A stretch of 64,000 nucleotides of DNA from Jonesiaceae bacterium BS-20 (GTDB lineage: Bacteria > Actinomycetota > Actinomycetes > Actinomycetales > Cellulomonadaceae), in assembly GCA_039995105.1 (NCBI GenBank), contig CP146203.1, forward strand, positions 1,984,001-2,048,000. The letters are read 5' to 3'. A model generated the notes under the pieces. It saw only the letters and a list, made by a program, of their open reading frames with translations, did not search any database and was not told where the DNA came from. Positions 1-8,634 of this stretch are shown here, one piece after another. The position numbers were made by a program, and so were the translations under genes. Every line of letters starts with the position of its first letter. The stretch's first letter is position 1.

Positions 1-835
1 GAGCGCCGTCCGTAGGGAAGTGCTCGTCGTCGGTTGCCGCGATGGACAGCGCCTTCTTACCGGTGATCATCGCCGCGATTGCGCCGTAGTCTCCGGCGGT
101 CTCGAGCCCTGGCAAATACCACCCGGCATTGTGCAACACGTCTGCTCGTTTACACGCGGCAATGCTGGTCAACCCCGCACTGATGACGCCAACGGTAATG
201 TTTGGGGCAAGCGCCAAAACGAGTAGCCCAATCTGAGCACCGAGCGAGTGCCCGGTCACGGCAACGTTGCCCACGATCAGCTCGTGGTTTTCTAAATAGT
301 TCGCCACCGCCAGGACATCGGAGACGTGTTCGCCGTGCAGGCTGTGGCCATTGGCAATCGCGTTCATGGCGTAGAACAGTTCCAGCTCGCGCCCCGTGCG
401 GCCATGCGCACTGCCCCGGTCTTCAAAGCCCAATAGATCCGGAACCGCAACGAGAAAGCCCTGTTTGGCCAGCTCCAGACCATAGGCCACGTTCGGGTTC
501 CCCGCTAACCCCGCAGGTTCACTCTTACCCAAGTGGTGCTCATCGTTATGCTGGTGGATCGCAACGACCGCCTGCCTTGGTCCTTCGCCCTTGGGGCGCA
601 GGAGCAGGCACGGAATCTGGACCAAACCGGGGTTGTTGCGGGTAGTAAGTGCGGCATCGGGAAGCTCTTGGTCTCGACCTGCTGCTCTGCCCACCGTGAC
701 AACCCCGGAAAACACCGCAACGGTTGGGTCGGGGGATGCTACTTCGGTCCATTGAACCGGTTGGGCGGGCCCATCCGAACGCAGGCCAACCATGTGGCTC
801 AGCGCAGTGACGGAAAGCGGGGTGGGTTGTGACAC
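1..835 (-). CDS. alpha/beta hydrolase, C-terminus outside window
   Basis: An open frame runs on the minus strand from a GTG at 835 to the window edge without a stop (278 codons visible). An AGGGAG ribosome binding site lies just upstream of the GTG. The nucleophile elbow GHSLGAQ is visible at about residue 193. Before it is a strand-turn region (VVAIHQHND, then LVAVPDLLGFEDRG) typical of dienelactone-hydrolase or acetyl-xylan-esterase-like serine hydrolases. No signal peptide is seen, so it is probably cytoplasmic. The catalytic Asp and His would be expected beyond the edge. The substrate cannot be deduced. It follows the VWD/LCCL lipoprotein gene on the same strand, separated by a 13-bp-stem hairpin, so it is probably transcribed at least partly independently. 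The family call is firm; the subfamily is uncertain. Confidence 0.8.
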   Translation of the reverse strand, partial: MSQPTPLSVTALSHMVGLRSDGPAQPVQWTEVASPDPTVAVFSGVVTVGRAAGRDQELPDAALTTRNNPGLVQIPCLLLRPKGEGPRQAVVAIHQHNDEHHLGKSEPAGLAGNPNVAYGLELAKQGFLVAVPDLLGFEDRGSAHGRTGRELELFYAMNAIANGHSLHGEHVSDVLAVANYLENHELIVGNVAVTGHSLGAQIGLLVLALAPNITVGVISAGLTSIAACKRADVLHNAGWYLPGLETAGDYGAIAAMITGKKALSIAATDDEHFPTDGA

Positions 836-853
836 GTAGTTCTCCCTTGAAAG

Positions 854-894
854 CCGTGTGGTCTGCTCGCATCTTAGGCGGGCAGACCACACGG
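854..894 (-). terminator. intergenic hairpin between lipoprotein and hydrolase genes
   Basis: A perfect 13-bp inverted repeat (CCGTGTGGTCTGC and its complement) surrounds a 15-nt loop. It lies between the stop of the VWD lipoprotein gene and the start of the hydrolase gene, both on the minus strand. There is no clear T-run after it, so it may attenuate or stabilise transcripts rather than fully terminate. Confidence 0.55.
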
Positions 895-910
895 TCGCAA
901 GAACGAACCG

Positions 911-3064
911 CTATTGGAAGACGTAACCGTCACCCCAGGGTTGTAACCACTCGGTTGGGATGATCCCGTTGGCCTCCGGTTGGGTCTGGTACGTCTGCTG
1001 CCCCTCAACCATGGTTACGTTCAGTAACCCACCCGTTGTTGAAGTGATCAGACCTTGATGTACGGCCGCGGTGCACACCGAGGAGTCCGAGGTGTATCCC
1101 TGGGTCCCTCCACCCCAGATTCGTGAGGTCGGGGTGCCTCCCTGCGGGCAGAAGTGCTCAAAAGCGTCCCCGGCCGTATACTTCGAGTGCGGGTCCCAAC
1201 CCCATTGGGAGGCCACATAATCTTCGATGGTTTGCCCGTCCTTAGGCCCGTGGCCGTCCGGGAACCCCGCGTTGGTGCCGCCTTGGGTTGGCGGGGCGTC
1301 AAGCTGGTAGAAACCCGAGCTGATCCCGGTCAGCAGGTCCATCTGCTGGGCCGCAATAACAAAACTGATGTCACCGGAAGCCCAATAGTCGAACAGGCAG
1401 TTGTCCAAGAACGGTTGCTGGTTGATTCCCGCCCGCTCGCAGACCGCTCTGGCCTGGTTCAGTTCCTTAGCTGGCACATCGCCCAACGCCACGTAGTCAT
1501 CGGGGAACGTGAGGTCCGTGTGGGATTCAGTGGTTTGGCCTGGCAAGTACGTAAACAGGGACTCGTCTTGGGTGATCCGCCACGAGTTCACAAACGAGGA
1601 GTAAAACGCGTTGCTATCAGAGTCAATCAAGTCCACTGCCACGGACGTGCCGTCTCTGGTCACTAGATCATTGTCCGGCTGGGCGTCACCGTCACCAAGC
1701 ATTCCGGTCAGGTCATTGAGCTGGCCGGGGTCCACAAAGAGGCCCAACTGGGACGACCCAAGGGTGATGCTCACCTGCTCACCAGAGCCCGTCGCCACGA
1801 TGACTTCGCTTCTCGACGCCGTAATCACCACATTCCCTGCGGTCACGTCCTGCGGAAGGTCCGGTAATGGCGTTGGCTTGCCGTTGATCACCAGAAGCGG
1901 GGCACCACCTTGGAGTCCCGTGCTGGCCATGACCGTCTGCCCGTCCGCGTGGACCGCAACCGCTGTCAAGACTGAGATGCTCCGAGAACTTCCCATCGGT
2001 GCAGTACGCATCTGGACCGTCAGCCCGGGCGACTCGACCAGAACAAACTCCCCCACCGCCTGCGGGGAATAGGCCAGGTCATCAAAGGTCACCAGGTGCG
2101 GGTCACCATGGACCTTGCCACACCGAAAACCCCAGCATTTCTTTGGCGGTGGCGGATCATAAACCGGTGGACCGCACGTGCCGCCAAGGTTGCACTTGAT
2201 CAGGTCGTTACTGCCCTTAGCTCCCTTGCCAAACTTGTTAAAGAAGCCGCGCACACCACCGAGTCCGCCCTTGCGGGCGCTCCACACGCCCTTTCGAAAA
2301 CCATCGAGGCCAGGGTCTGAGATCTTGCCCTTGCCGGCCAGACTCATCCGGGTGGAGCCCTCAACCGCCTTGCCCATCGCGTTTGTGAACATCAAGATCT
2401 CGGGGCCGTCGGCCTCTTCGGTGCCGTAGAAGTTAATCTGCTCGGCGCTGAGCCGGTGTTCAAGTAACTCAAGTGGTGTCCCGTTAGCAGGGTCACCTCC
2501 CGGATAAGACTGCACGAATGTGAAATCAAAGGCCATGGGCGCCCCCGGTTTGAAGTTACTACCCAAGAAGGTCAGGTCCACTTCAAGGTCATCGGCCGCG
2601 CCAATGGGAGTTTTTGCGTCCGCATCCGGGGTCGCCAAAACGGCAAATACCCGCTCATCTTCAAAGTTCATTATCCCGCTCAGTACATTGACATCTTCAC
2701 GGACTTTGCCATCAGCACCTAAGATTGTCGGGGCAAGACGGTTATCAACTTCAAAGACCAAGCCATCGGCTAAGTTAACGGTTTGATCCGGCTCCCCTTT
2801 TCCTAGGTAATTTAGAATCGTACCGGTCGGATCAACCTCGGTACCAGCGGCTGTAAAATACCGAATGGAGTTGAACAGCCATAGGTCCTGAGCCCAAACA
2901 TGCTCAACCAATTCAACGGCAGGTTCTACCTCAACTTCATCAGGACTAGTGGTCGCACTAGGCGTTTCAACTGGCGTCTGAGCAGACTTTTCTTCTTGCG
3001 TGCTAGAGCAGCCAGCCAGCACTAGCAGCGCCGCAATCGGCACTGCGGCAAGCAACCTCAACAT
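911..3064 (-). CDS. lipoprotein with VWD and LCCL-like domains
   Basis: This is a 717-residue exported lipoprotein. The N-terminus is a signal peptide ending in the lipobox LAGC (Cys about residue 19), followed by a Ser/Thr/Glu-rich spacer. Residues about 317-490 match a von Willebrand factor type D domain (GDPHLVTFDDLAY, then GEFVLVES). Residues about 610-705 look like an LCCL domain, with SSVCTAAVHQG and a GGLLNVTMVEG segment. Such extracellular modules usually bind carbohydrate or protein or act as adhesion parts. No catalytic motif is visible. It is probably anchored to the outer face of the membrane. It lies upstream of the alpha/beta hydrolase on the same strand. The domain calls are from motif recognition; the role in surface binding is inference. 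Confidence 0.75.
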   Translation of the reverse strand: MLRLLAAVPIAALLVLAGCSSTQEEKSAQTPVETPSATTSPDEVEVEPAVELVEHVWAQDLWLFNSIRYFTAAGTEVDPTGTILNYLGKGEPDQTVNLADGLVFEVDNRLAPTILGADGKVREDVNVLSGIMNFEDERVFAVLATPDADAKTPIGAADDLEVDLTFLGSNFKPGAPMAFDFTFVQSYPGGDPANGTPLELLEHRLSAEQINFYGTEEADGPEILMFTNAMGKAVEGSTRMSLAGKGKISDPGLDGFRKGVWSARKGGLGGVRGFFNKFGKGAKGSNDLIKCNLGGTCGPPVYDPPPPKKCWGFRCGKVHGDPHLVTFDDLAYSPQAVGEFVLVESPGLTVQMRTAPMGSSRSISVLTAVAVHADGQTVMASTGLQGGAPLLVINGKPTPLPDLPQDVTAGNVVITASRSEVIVATGSGEQVSITLGSSQLGLFVDPGQLNDLTGMLGDGDAQPDNDLVTRDGTSVAVDLIDSDSNAFYSSFVNSWRITQDESLFTYLPGQTTESHTDLTFPDDYVALGDVPAKELNQARAVCERAGINQQPFLDNCLFDYWASGDISFVIAAQQMDLLTGISSGFYQLDAPPTQGGTNAGFPDGHGPKDGQTIEDYVASQWGWDPHSKYTAGDAFEHFCPQGGTPTSRIWGGGTQGYTSDSSVCTAAVHQGLITSTTGGLLNVTMVEGQQTYQTQPEANGIIPTEWLQPWGDGYVFQ

Positions 3065-3266
3065 GTTGTCCCCCTTTGGACCGGAACCTGAAAGTCATCA
3101 GGTGGTCCGGCCATTATAAGAACGAGCAGTTAAACAGTTCTTAAACTGGGGTTTTACGGTTAACTCAAGGCGTTGGTTTTCAATTGATGGTTCCGCAAAG
3201 TTGCGGACTCATCAACTATGCACTCGGTCTAGGCATCGATCGCGATGAAACTCTCCACATTGGTCA

Positions 3267-3608
3267 TTAGGATCCGCACGCCGAGATCGCATCCGCAACT
3301 TGGGAATGGTAGTACAGGTAGCCACGCCACTGGCGGGATTCATCGTGTTCATTCCAGATTTCCGTGGATCCGCAGGTACCGCAGCAGGTGAAGTTTTCCC
3401 GTGCAACCACACCGATCTCTGCCAGTTCGGCAAAGGCATTGGTCCATGCGGATTCCGGTTGTCCCAACTCCTCTTGCTGCTTTATGCGGTCAGCAATGAC
3501 TTGTTTCAAGAATGTCCGGGCTTCTTCTTCCTTGATACCGGCTTCAGTTAACTCTTCTTCAATGTAGTCCCAATAATCTTCGGGGCGGTCCGCACCGCTG
3601 AGTACCAT
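3267..3608 (-). pseudogene. DUF6891-like protein, truncated
   Basis: A 113-residue frame carries the signature region of DUF6891-type actinobacterial proteins: GVVAREN, then a CCGTCG cysteine cluster, then WRGYLYYHSQ. Members I know continue well past the HxQDTE-like position, but here the frame ends 12 residues later. A short continuation in another frame (VRILMTNVESFIAIDA, ending at 3228-3230) could be the displaced C-terminus. The ATG at 3608 has no convincing ribosome binding site, and the same frame is closed by a TGA some 30 bp upstream. This fits a gene that has lost both ends by deletion or frameshift. A short functional protein cannot be excluded. Confidence 0.5.
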
Positions 3609-3858
3609 GCCCCAGATATCAGCGGAAACTCCTCACGGAGCTCCGGTGTAAGGTCCCAGGTGGCTGGAAGCGCAAATGATTGTGGGCGTGCGCGCCAAGG
3701 ATGTGTCATACAAACAAGTTTGCACCCCCATCTGACACCGGGGATTGGATCACTCAGGCGCCACCCAATGTTCACCAAAAACACACTCTGGGCTGCGTGT
3801 TTACCGGCTGAAGTAACGCTCACCCATGCTGCTTCCTTCTGGCCAATAGACCCGTTCA
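3609..3858. other. intergenic stretch without a supported gene
   Basis: This stretch holds only short overlapping frames on both strands, with no recognisable protein motif and no convincing start site. It may be a remnant of the damaged DUF6891-like gene next to it or of a lost neighbour. No hairpin with a T-run was found. Confidence 0.5.
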
Positions 3859-4818
3859 TTACGTTAGATCCGCAATGGCCTCTCGCAGGTTTGCCCATTT
3901 GAATTTGAAACCGGCATCCATCAGTTTCTCAGGTATGACCCACCGGCTCTTCAGGAGCATCTCTGGTTCCACCCGCAAAATAAACATGGCGGGCTCGAGC
4001 ATCCACCGATAGGCCGGCAGGCCAACCGGTGCGCCCACCGCTCGTCGCAGCGTTGCCATCAGTTCCTTGTTGGTGACCGGGTTTGGGGCGGCAATATTGA
4101 TGACTCCGGTGATGTCCGGGTGTTGATCGATGAAGGTGATCGCGCGCAGGCAATCTTCAATGTGAACCCAACTAAAGCGTTGTTGGCCCTTTGTCCGGTA
4201 GTACCCGCTGCGCTCAGGGCCCGTTGGGTCCGGTCCTATCCCCCGGTACCGCCGGTGCCCTGGCCACCAGCCATCATATTGCGGTCCGCCAAGACCAAGT
4301 TTGGCAATGGTCAAGAGTTTTTGGGTGGCCGGACCTTGTCCCAGCACAATCGCCATTCGCAGTGCTACGCGCCTGGTTTGTGGCAGCTCATTTGCAAAGA
4401 ACTCCCGTTCCCAATTGCGCGCAATATCCACCGAGAACCCCTGCCCCAACTCCCCGGCACTTTCGGTTTGAGGGTAGTCGGTGGCATGCCGGTAGATCGT
4501 TGCGGTTGACGAGTTGAGCCACAGCCTGGGCGGGTGAGCCGCGTTGGAAACCGCTTGGTTCAGCAGCCGAGTGGTTTGCACCCGCGAGCGCAGAATCTCG
4601 TTGCGGGCGGCATCGTGATACCGGCAGCCAACGTTTTTGCCTGCCATGTTAATGAGCAGATCGGCCCCATCCACGAGGGCAAACACCTTGTCTGGCTCAT
4701 CCCAGGTAACGGGGCCGGACCGCCCAATCGTGGCCACCTCGTATCCTCGTGCCTCGAGGTTTACAATAAGTTCCTTCCCAATGAAGCCTGAGGCCCCAGC
4801 GACTACTGCTTTTGGCAT
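3859..4818 (-). CDS. TIGR01777-family NAD-dependent epimerase (SDR)
   Basis: This 319-residue protein is an atypical short-chain dehydrogenase of the TIGR01777/YfcH family. The ATG at 4818 puts the nucleotide-binding motif GASGFIG at the very N-terminus (residues about 7-13), as expected. An upstream GTG at 4836 in the same frame is less likely because the purine-rich AGAAGGG ribosome binding site lies after it. An SSTATIY segment follows mid-protein, and the C-terminal 50 residues (GLPAYRWMLEP, RWVIPEKLMDAGFKFKW) match the DUF1731 tail of the family. These are soluble cytoplasmic enzymes whose natural substrate is generally unknown. It is a single gene between decayed DNA and a transporter gene. 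Confidence 0.88.
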   Translation of the reverse strand: MPKAVVAGASGFIGKELIVNLEARGYEVATIGRSGPVTWDEPDKVFALVDGADLLINMAGKNVGCRYHDAARNEILRSRVQTTRLLNQAVSNAAHPPRLWLNSSTATIYRHATDYPQTESAGELGQGFSVDIARNWEREFFANELPQTRRVALRMAIVLGQGPATQKLLTIAKLGLGGPQYDGWWPGHRRYRGIGPDPTGPERSGYYRTKGQQRFSWVHIEDCLRAITFIDQHPDITGVINIAAPNPVTNKELMATLRRAVGAPVGLPAYRWMLEPAMFILRVEPEMLLKSRWVIPEKLMDAGFKFKWANLREAIADLT

Positions 4819-4973
4819 GGATGACGCCCTTCTCACGGATGACTAGGTAAGCCTACCAATGCCGGTGCACAGGAGATCCCCAAAAAATGGGTTTACCATT
4901 GCCTCTTCGGTTGGCAGCCTCACGAATATCATGGGTGACAAACGCATTGGTCCAGCAACTACGCGGCAAAGCC

Positions 4974-4991
4974 ATTTGCCTGCAGGCAAAT
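4974..4991. terminator. 18-bp perfect palindrome after the TauE/SafE gene
   Basis: ATTTGCCTG is followed directly by its exact complement CAGGCAAAT and touches the stop codon of the TauE/SafE gene. It could be the stem of a terminator or a dimer-binding operator. No T-run is adjacent. Confidence 0.4.
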
Positions 4992-5737
4992 CATAGGAAT
5001 AACAGCGTAGGAACTAACAAGACCAACACGATAATGAGCCCGCTGGTCAGGACTTTGCTTGGCACCGCCCGAGCTATCTTCCACCCGAGGACTACTCCAA
5101 CCAGTTGAGGCATTCCTATGACCGCTACCATGGTCCAATCAACTGCGCCCGCAAGGAGATACCCGGTGGCACCCACCGTGGAGATAACGATCGACTGCAC
5201 TTGAGCAGCCGCTAGGGCCGGCAGAACCCGCACGCCTAGTGCAATCAGAATCGGGACGGTGAGCACCGGTCCACCCACGCCCAGCAGTCCGCTTGCGCAA
5301 GCCACCAAGATACCAATGACGCCCAGGGGCCCTAGCCGCAGTTGTGGACCATCGGTTGTTACTCCCGCCCGTCTTTGTCTGAGCCAGACAAGGCCCGCAA
5401 CAGCCAGAAGAAACACTGCAAGGATAAGCTCAAATTCACGGTTGGAAAGTCCGGTGTTGAGGAAGACACCTGCCGGGGTGCCTAGGACCGCCGTGCCGGT
5501 CAAGACCTTGGCCAGACGGCGGGTGGCATGATCTTTTAGGTGCCCGGAGCGAGCATAAACGGTAGTTCCCACTAGGCCGTTGGCAATGTTGGTGGTCATA
5601 ACCGTACCGGCAATGACGGCGGGGCTGAGCGTGGTCAAGTGAACTAACCCGACCGTGGTGAGGACCCCACCGGGACCAACGGTGGTAATCCCAATCCCAG
5701 CAGTTAGGCCTACGAGCATGAGCAATAGAGTCAGCAA
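4991..5737 (-). CDS. TauE/SafE family anion permease
   Basis: This 248-residue integral membrane protein has about seven hydrophobic segments in two halves. The N-terminal GIGITTVGPGGVLTTVGLV and internal ASGLLGVGGPVLTVPILIALG are the two glycine-rich repeats of the TauE/SafE family, which export sulfite, organosulfonates or similar organic anions. The frame opens with a TTG at 5737 just after a TAA. An ATG at 5719 is an alternative that would shorten the first membrane segment. The gene stands alone on the minus strand, between the epimerase gene and the broken TspO gene, and gives no clue to its substrate. Confidence 0.85.
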   Translation of the reverse strand: MLTLLLMLVGLTAGIGITTVGPGGVLTTVGLVHLTTLSPAVIAGTVMTTNIANGLVGTTVYARSGHLKDHATRRLAKVLTGTAVLGTPAGVFLNTGLSNREFELILAVFLLAVAGLVWLRQRRAGVTTDGPQLRLGPLGVIGILVACASGLLGVGGPVLTVPILIALGVRVLPALAAAQVQSIVISTVGATGYLLAGAVDWTMVAVIGMPQLVGVVLGWKIARAVPSKVLTSGLIIVLVLLVPTLLFL

Positions 5738-5782
5738 GGTTTAACCCTACGCTCCCTGCTCTGTTCTTTGCCCCAGACTTGC

Positions 5783-6252
5783 CTAGTTCAGGACAATAAT
5801 TCCTGCATTCAATGACGTGGCAAACATCAGCCACAGCGGGTAGCGAACTTGAATCCACGCGGCAGGTTTGGAGAATTTAGCTGCCTCTTTTGCTAACCAG
5901 ATCACCACCTCTATGAGCGACAGGAGGACGACCAGCCCCGCCCACCACGCCATCCGCCCAACTATTGGGTACCCAGCTAGAAGATTGGCTTCCAGATCGA
6001 GTTCAAACCAAGTTGGATTCCGAACGCCCACAGCACGCTCTTGGCAGCGTTCTCCTGTCCCTGACCTACACACCCCGACCGCCAGATGAGGAACCCCGCC
6101 AGCGTGATCAGCAGATACAGCAAAGACCACGCGGAACCGAACACCCAGTTTGATGGATTCCAAGCCACTTTTTCGACGTCCAAGTACCATCCCTTGGTAT
6201 TTGGGATGGTCGCAAGTGAACCCACAACTGCGATTGCTATAACCGAGCCCAA
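5783..6252 (-). pseudogene. TspO/MBR family protein, frameshifted
   Basis: The first part (from a TTG at 6252) encodes GSLATIPNTKGWY, AWNPSNWVFGSAWSLLYLL and FGIQLGLNSIWKPIF, then stops at 5977. The remaining conserved half (GYPIVGRMAWWAGLVVLL through FATSLNAGIIVLN, ending at 5783) continues in another frame with the correct TspO order. Adding one base near 5985 would give a continuous protein of about 155 residues, the normal TspO length. TspO proteins are five-helix membrane proteins that bind porphyrins and other hydrophobic ligands. Either the gene is inactivated by a one-base deletion or the sequence has an error here. The start lacks a clear ribosome binding site. Confidence 0.8.
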
Positions 6253-6368
6253 GAACAGCGCAACGGCCTTAGCGGTGTTAGTGTGTGAGGAAAATAGATG
6301 AGGTACTGTCTACCCACCTGGCAGCGGCAGCAACTATCCCACCCCGTTTGCCGATTAGAAGAGTTCTC

Positions 6369-7553
6369 ATGTCTACGATCCTTAGCAATATTCGCCCTTG
6401 GGGTGAGCCGGCGTCCGACGTTCTCGTTGATATCTCAGGCAGTATCACCGCAGTCCAACCACATGACCCGGGCCGGATTGTTGGGCCCGAAGTCACCGTC
6501 ATTGACGGGCGCGGACTACTTGGCCTGCCCACGTTCATCAATGCTCACGCCCACGTGGATAAGTCATGGCTGGGATTACCTTGGCAGTCCTATGGTGGTC
6601 AGGCCACCACCCAGGGCCGGATTGCGTGGGAGCGGGAGCATCGTGACCGGCTTGGTATTCCCTCCACTTCCATTACATCCGCCGTGCTGCGGGATTTCCT
6701 CAAGCACGGCACCACCGCGATCCGTACCCACGTCGATGTTGACCTAGGCCTTGGGCTACACGGCATTGAGGTAGTACGTGAGGCCGTCGCTGATCTTAAT
6801 GGCGCCATGACCGCGCAGATCGTGGCATTTCCCCAAGATGGCGTGCTGCGCCGCCCGGGTGTGGATCAGCTGTTGCGGAAAGCAGCCAGCGCCGGTGTAG
6901 ACTTCATTGGCGGGCTCGATCCAGCAAGCATTGACCGTGATCCCGTTGGCCAGTTAGACCTACTCTTTGATATTGCCGCTGACACCGGAGCCGGGATCGA
7001 TATCCACCTGCACGATCCGGCCGAGCTTGGTGCCTTCCAATTTGACCTGATTATCGAGCGCACACAAAAGTACGGACTGCCCCAAGGAAAGGTCAACGTT
7101 GCCCACGGTTTCGCGCTAGCCCAAGTTGACCCCACTCGCCGCGCCGAGCTCCTAGCCGCGATGGCCGAGCTTGGCATCACGATGACCACGGTTGCTCCGC
7201 TGCGCCTTCCCCAGCTACCGCTGGCCGAGTTTGATGCGGCCGGGGTGAACTTTGGTTTTGGAACCGATGGCATCCGCGACTTGTGGTCCCCGTACGGAAC
7301 CGGTGACAGTCTGGGGATCGCTTGGCAATACGCCCGGGCGAGCTCGATTGTGAAAGACGAGGATCTGTTGCGCGTAGTTAAGATACTGACAAGTGGAGCG
7401 GCGGCCCTTGTGGGCCGGGAAGTCCATGATCTCGTTCCCGGAGCGCGCGCAGATATAGTCCTACTCGACGCGGAGAACCCGATGGACGCGTTAGTACGCG
7501 TTCCCCGCCGGGAACTGGTCATCTCCCAAGGCAACATAGTTCATCAGGAGTAA
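6369..7553 (+). CDS. amidohydrolase (cytosine-deaminase-like)
   Basis: This 394-residue TIM-barrel metal-dependent hydrolase carries the metal-binding motif NAHAHVDKSW (about residue 58), IDIHLHD on a middle strand, NVAHG, and the late FGTDGIRD aspartate. It fits the cytosine deaminase or N-isopropylammelide-like branch of the amidohydrolase superfamily, which deaminates heterocyclic or cyclic amide substrates in the cytoplasm. The ATG at 6369 is chosen over the in-frame codon at 6285 because it gives the usual short N-terminal beta-domain and has an AGAAGAG site upstream. The ankyrin lipoprotein gene starts 6 bp after its stop, so the two are almost certainly cotranscribed. The substrate is not determined. 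Confidence 0.82.
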   Translation: MSTILSNIRPWGEPASDVLVDISGSITAVQPHDPGRIVGPEVTVIDGRGLLGLPTFINAHAHVDKSWLGLPWQSYGGQATTQGRIAWEREHRDRLGIPSTSITSAVLRDFLKHGTTAIRTHVDVDLGLGLHGIEVVREAVADLNGAMTAQIVAFPQDGVLRRPGVDQLLRKAASAGVDFIGGLDPASIDRDPVGQLDLLFDIAADTGAGIDIHLHDPAELGAFQFDLIIERTQKYGLPQGKVNVAHGFALAQVDPTRRAELLAAMAELGITMTTVAPLRLPQLPLAEFDAAGVNFGFGTDGIRDLWSPYGTGDSLGIAWQYARASSIVKDEDLLRVVKILTSGAAALVGREVHDLVPGARADIVLLDAENPMDALVRVPRRELVISQGNIVHQE

Positions 7554-7559
7554 GCCATC

Positions 7560-8351
7560 ATGACAACTAGTTCGACTCTCTTACGGCGCTCGCACGGCAG
7601 GCACCGCCTGCCCGCCGCGCTGCTTGCGTTCGCGGTGACGGCGGGATTCATGACAGGCTGCGCCGATGCCTCCCCCGGTTCACCCATTGAAGCAAGCACC
7701 AGCACGGAAAGTTCCGCACCCAGCAAAGCCACTCCACAGGCATCGGGAGAAAATATGACCGCAACCGACCAACTCTTTGCAGCCGCTTCCGCCAATAATG
7801 CACCCGCTGCCCAAGCCGCACTTGACGCCGGGGCCGAGCTCGAAGCGGCCGACAACTCGGGGCGCACCCCACTTGTCGCAGCGACAAAAGCAGAAGCAAC
7901 GGAGGTTGCGATCTTGCTGCTGGAAGCCGGAGCAAATCCCAACGCCAAGGACAACATGCAAGACTCAGCGTTCTTGTATGCCGGCGCTGAGGGCTTGGAT
8001 GAAATCTTGGTTGCCACGCTCGCTCATGGCGCCGACGTGAACAGCACAAACCGCTACGGCGGCACCGCGCTCATCCCCGCAAGCGAACACGGATATGTTT
8101 CAACGGTCGCAATCCTGATCGACGCCGGTGTCCCCGTCGATCACATCAACAACCTGTCCTGGAACGCGCTCCATGAGGCAATCGTGCTGGGCAATGGATC
8201 CGCCGAACACATTGAAACCGTACGGCTCCTCATCAACGCGGGCGCCGACGTCACCATCCCCGATGGCGCCGGGGTCTCCCCGCGAGAACTTGCCTCCAGC
8301 AGGGGTTACCAAGCAATCATGGACCTCATTGACGGCGCGCTTGCCCATTGA
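7560..8351 (+). CDS. ankyrin-repeat lipoprotein
   Basis: This 263-residue protein has a basic N-terminus, a hydrophobic stretch and a lipobox FMTGC, then a Ser/Thr-rich linker. About five ankyrin repeats follow from residue 65 to the end (pattern GRTPLVAAT...ILLLEAGANPN, GGTALIPASEHG..AILIDAGV, ALHEAIV..VRLLINAGADV). It is predicted to be tethered to the outside of the cell membrane and to act by protein binding; no enzyme motif is present. It starts 6 bp after the amidohydrolase stop and so shares its transcript. Ankyrin proteins of this type are common beside catalases and hydrolases in actinobacteria, but the partner is not known here. Confidence 0.85.
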   Translation: MTTSSTLLRRSHGRHRLPAALLAFAVTAGFMTGCADASPGSPIEASTSTESSAPSKATPQASGENMTATDQLFAAASANNAPAAQAALDAGAELEAADNSGRTPLVAATKAEATEVAILLLEAGANPNAKDNMQDSAFLYAGAEGLDEILVATLAHGADVNSTNRYGGTALIPASEHGYVSTVAILIDAGVPVDHINNLSWNALHEAIVLGNGSAEHIETVRLLINAGADVTIPDGAGVSPRELASSRGYQAIMDLIDGALAH

Positions 8352-8374
8352 CACCCTCAAAAGTAGACCCATAC

Positions 8375-8393
8375 GATATCAGTAACTGATATC
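8375..8393. promoter_or_regulatory. palindromic operator of the FitAB-type module
   Basis: A perfect 19-bp inverted repeat, GATATCAGT-A-ACTGATATC, ends 13 bp before the GTG start of the antitoxin gene. Ribbon-helix-helix antitoxins usually repress their own operon by binding such a site. The position supports this, but binding is inferred. Confidence 0.65.
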
Positions 8394-8406
8394 AGAGGTG
8401 ATTACT

Positions 8407-8634
8407 GTGGAACAGATACTTATCCGCAATCTGCCAACGGGCACAAAGGCCGCTCTCAAGCTGCAAGCTAGAGAACATAACCGTTCGGTCGAAGCAGAAT
8501 TACGCGCAATTGTGACCGCCGCAATTGCGCAGCGACCAACCACATTGGTAGATCTGCTGTCCGTAGATGAAGGTCACGAGTTTGAATTTGAGCCAGGTCG
8601 CGTTGGCCTGACCGCACGGACTGCCCAACTATGA
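8407..8634 (+). CDS. FitA/VapB-type antitoxin
   Basis: This 75-residue protein has an N-terminal ribbon-helix-helix DNA-binding fold (QILIRNLPTGTKAALKLQA, then NRSVEAELRAIV) and a C-terminal acidic/aromatic tail (FEFEPGR) of the kind that wraps over a PIN toxin. The GTG at 8407 is preferred because an AGAGG ribosome binding site sits 8 bases before it; a GTG at 8398 lies inside that site. The stop overlaps the toxin start by four bases (ATGA), so translation is coupled. It should neutralise the PIN toxin and autoregulate through the palindrome just upstream. Confidence 0.88.
   Translation: MEQILIRNLPTGTKAALKLQAREHNRSVEAELRAIVTAAIAQRPTTLVDLLSVDEGHEFEFEPGRVGLTARTAQL

Noticed and set aside
3548-3898. 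116-aa minus-strand frame with WDLTPELREEFPLISG
   Set aside because: No ribosome binding site, no family, overlaps the DUF6891-like frame and the epimerase end; protein-like character is limited to a short piece.
6866-7537. Minus-strand 223-aa frame
   Set aside because: Opposite reading of the amidohydrolase; composition is Ser/Ala/Arg-rich as in antisense frames.
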